The notes beneath the pieces were generated by a model, which saw nothing but the letters and a program-made list of their open reading frames with translations, had not been told where the DNA came from and did no database searches. Positions 62,211 to 64,000 of a DNA stretch of 64,000 nt are shown here, piece after piece. The translations under genes were made by a program, and so were the position numbers. The stretch is from FEB-25 sp963726315 (GTDB lineage: Bacteria; Chloroflexota; Anaerolineae; Anaerolineales; UBA4823). The stretch covers positions 310,001-374,000 of the forward strand of contig CAVSBZ010000001.1 in assembly GCA_963726315.1 (NCBI GenBank), written 5' to 3'. How positions within the stretch are numbered: the first letter of the stretch is position 1; every line of letters starts with the position of its first letter.

Positions 62211-62404
62211 TTCCGATGGATTTATCATAACACAAAACAGAACACATATTCTATAAAAGAAACGTGCTTTATTTGTGCGTGATCAGTTTGGGATATTGGT
62301 GCGGTTGAAACCGATTTTTTACTATCCGCGTTGGAAATAGCCCCGACGAAATCTATTAAGAGTATTTATAGATTTGTATGACTACTTAATAGACCAAAAG
62401 GAAA

Positions 62405-63265
62405 TTAAGGTAACGATTGCTTCGATCCGTATCGTTGGGTATATACCCGGGTTACTACAGCACCTAATAAAAATATTTGGGCAAAGTAGTAAATCGAGAT
62501 CATCAAGACGGCAAACGCACCCGCGGCCTCAAAGGCTGAGCTGATTCCAGCATATTTGAAATATATCCCAATCACCAGTCCACCTATGCCCATCAGGAGC
62601 GCTGCCAGTACCGACCCTGGCCAGACGTCCCGCCAGGTGATTTTTACATCCGGTAGCACTTTATACACAAATGCATTTGCCACGGTAAGGATGCTTAAGA
62701 TTGCCAGAATATCCATGAGAGCAAGCAAGGTAGCGTAATTAACAAATACCTTTATAACAGAACCAAACCAGGCAAGTGCAAGGCCTACCACCGTACCAAG
62801 TATTATCAATAACCCCAAAGCGACAACCATGAGAAAGGCAAACCAATACCGCCGAATGAGGCCCAGCCGCTGTCCTCTCTGTATTAGTGGTACCTGCCAA
62901 ATCCGATTTAGAACGTATTTAAGCTGAAGGAACAGACCGATGGCGGCCAGGAGCAGCGAAACCGAGCTGATGATCGTTATTATGGGTGACCCACCGGTGT
63001 CAACAGCTGAAATGGCTGACACTGAGCTCTGGATAAAACTTGCTGTCGCTGACCCAAGAATCGCTTCAATGCGCGAATAAAATCTCTCTGCCGCAGCAGC
63101 CTCATTGATAAATAGGCCAGCGATGCGAAAAGCAAGATAGATTATCGCTGTAAACGAGAACATCCCGAAATATGCCAACGCAGCCGCTAATTGATCGGGT
63201 TTTTCATCGATCCAAATTCGGTAAACTTCTTTTGCGAAGTCAACAATCGAGGGATTTTTATCCAT
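62405..63265 (-). CDS. YihY/BrkB family membrane protein
   Basis: The 286-residue protein has six hydrophobic segments and the family start DFAKEVYRIWIDEKPDQLAAALAYFGMFSF. The VWPGSVLAALLMGIG and YAQIFLLGAVVTRVY-like end are also typical. BrkB-type proteins are of unknown function despite the old link to serum resistance. It overlaps the SulP gene by eight bases. Confidence 0.9.
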   Translation of the reverse strand: MDKNPSIVDFAKEVYRIWIDEKPDQLAAALAYFGMFSFTAIIYLAFRIAGLFINEAAAAERFYSRIEAILGSATASFIQSSVSAISAVDTGGSPIITIISSVSLLLAAIGLFLQLKYVLNRIWQVPLIQRGQRLGLIRRYWFAFLMVVALGLLIILGTVVGLALAWFGSVIKVFVNYATLLALMDILAILSILTVANAFVYKVLPDVKITWRDVWPGSVLAALLMGIGGLVIGIYFKYAGISSAFEAAGAFAVLMISIYYFAQIFLLGAVVTRVYTQRYGSKQSLP

Positions 63266-64000
63266 TCGGAGCTTCTTTTTCCTCAGTCAGCTGACTTTCC
63301 AATAATTTCTCGGCAAGCCACTCATTCGCAGCGCCCAGGGCTGCATTACCTGCCTCTCCAATTGTCCTGGTGGCGGGGAATATATTCTCCTTACCGATCA
63401 AACTCAGCACACCGGTGCGCTGAAGCTGAGCACGTAATGCAGGCGAAACTCCAGCCAGGATCAATTTGCCACCACTGGCTTGCAAGGCTTGGGTATAGCG
63501 GTGTAAAACCTCGTTCACAGTGCTGCCAACGTCTTCGTAACCGCGTAAAAGCAGGATAACAACCGCTTTTCTTGCGTTCTCAACTTCCGGCAAGCTTTTC
63601 TCAAATGCATCCGCAGCTGCATAAAATAGATTTCCGTAAGTATAGAGCACGGTTACCCTTCCAGATTTCAACTTCTTCGGAGCAGGATGTTCAACCGGCC
63701 AACCACTCTCCCCGACCACCCACTCAACAACTCGAATTGTATTCGACTGTTGAAAAACCATCAACAGAATTGAGATTGCTACACCAACAAGAACAGCATA
63801 TTGGAGCGGCATCACCAATGTTGAGCCAAAAGTGACTAACATGATGGTACGGGATATCCGGTTTGTCTGCCATACCGTCTGGATGGCGCTCACGTTAATC
63901 ATCTGGATGCCTGCAACGATTACCAAACCAGCCAGGGCAGGCATAGCGACCAGCTCAACCAGGTTGGCGAACAATAACACCACGATTGCGACGGATATTC
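63258..64000 (-). CDS. SulP family anion transporter, C-terminal part with STAS domain
   Basis: Open to the right edge of the window, with in-frame residues ISVAIVVLLFANLVELVAMPALAGLVIVAGIQM before the first start codon, so the gene continues outside. The visible part has the last membrane segments of SulP and a cytoplasmic STAS-type domain (VTVLYTYGNLFYAAADAFEKSLP, KLILAGVSPALRAQLQRTGV). Substrate by family: sulfate, bicarbonate or similar anions. Confidence 0.88.
   Translation of the reverse strand, partial: ISVAIVVLLFANLVELVAMPALAGLVIVAGIQMINVSAIQTVWQTNRISRTIMLVTFGSTLVMPLQYAVLVGVAISILLMVFQQSNTIRVVEWVVGESGWPVEHPAPKKLKSGRVTVLYTYGNLFYAAADAFEKSLPEVENARKAVVILLLRGYEDVGSTVNEVLHRYTQALQASGGKLILAGVSPALRAQLQRTGVLSLIGKENIFPATRTIGEAGNAALGAANEWLAEKLLESQLTEEKEAPNG

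Larger units (their letters stand above)
55209..62300. mobile_element. Integrative element next to tRNA-Lys, phage-satellite-like
   Basis: The element of about 7 kb begins at the 3' end of an intact tRNA-Lys gene, has its integrase first and holds only minus-strand replication and packaging-type genes afterwards: TerS-like pair, nuclease, primase-helicase, SSB-like protein, RHH-like protein. No large terminase, portal, capsid, tail or lysis gene is present. The right boundary is set only by the return of ordinary chromosomal genes (62405 on); no direct repeat of the tRNA 3' end of 12 bp or more was found there. Confidence 0.65.

Noticed and set aside
55209..62300. Complete prophage
   Set aside because: No TerL, portal, capsid, tail or lysis gene is present in about 7 kb, and the gene density leaves no room for them.
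62100..62400. attR as a direct repeat of the tRNA-Lys 3' end
   Set aside because: Only short words (CCGCTCC, CACGCT) are shared and they are not in the same arrangement; no repeat of 12 bp or more was found, so the right boundary stays unproved.

Overview
The window looks like a chromosomal contig from Chloroflexota, most likely class Anaerolineae. This is inferred from gene content and style: a cluster rpsB-tsf-pyrH-frr-uppS-cdsA, a fused ChlI/ChlD-type chelatase, Thr/Pro-rich lipoproteins, paired M16 peptidases, TldD/TldE, a single-domain chromate transporter, a BNR protein overlapping a MoaD-like protein, and moderate GC. No rRNA gene, CRISPR array or intact transposase gene was seen. One tRNA, tRNA-Lys(UUU), is present.

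Layout. 1-13.8 kb is loosely packed and accessory: an AmmeMemoRadiSam radical SAM enzyme, a frameshifted mobA, a cysteine-desulfurase-like gene followed by several decayed fragments of itself, a HicAB toxin-antitoxin pair, a lipoprotein, an FN3 secreted protein, and four copies of a 173-189 bp non-autonomous element with GTAA-type inverted ends and 8-bp target duplications. 13.8-26.5 kb holds peptidases (PepF, LysM/M23, TldD/E), a Nei/Fpg glycosylase, dehydrogenase, nitroreductase, lipid and repair genes. 26.5-35.9 kb has a GIY-YIG protein, the chelatase-type AAA+/VWA gene with a frameshift at a ten-A tract, an MBL protein, chromate transporter, mutY, a frameshifted dipeptidase and an FAD oxidoreductase. 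36-42 kb has two M16 peptidases, acpS and an ABC exporter. 42-55 kb is core: penicillin acylase, the rpsB-to-cdsA cluster, a SAM-I riboswitch with metK, a Fur-family regulator with CbiMQO cobalt/nickel uptake, and thioredoxin.

55.2-62.3 kb is an integrated element beside tRNA-Lys. It carries a tyrosine recombinase, an HTH protein, two adjacent genes resembling P27-family terminase small subunits, a 42-residue ORF, a VRR-NUC-like nuclease, a CHC2/Toprim primase-helicase, an SSB-like protein with an acidic IPW tail, a small RHH-like protein and an unknown HTH protein. It has no large terminase, portal, capsid or tail gene, so it resembles a phage satellite (PICI-like) more than a prophage. This is the most unusual system in the window. 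YihY/BrkB and SulP genes resume the chromosome at the right edge.

The second notable system is the chelatase gene. The frame breaks in a run of ten A at the AAA+/VWA junction, which fits the known production of two chelatase subunits from one chlD-type gene by recoding. Two other frameshifts in the window (mobA and the dipeptidase) leave sequencing or assembly error as a live alternative.
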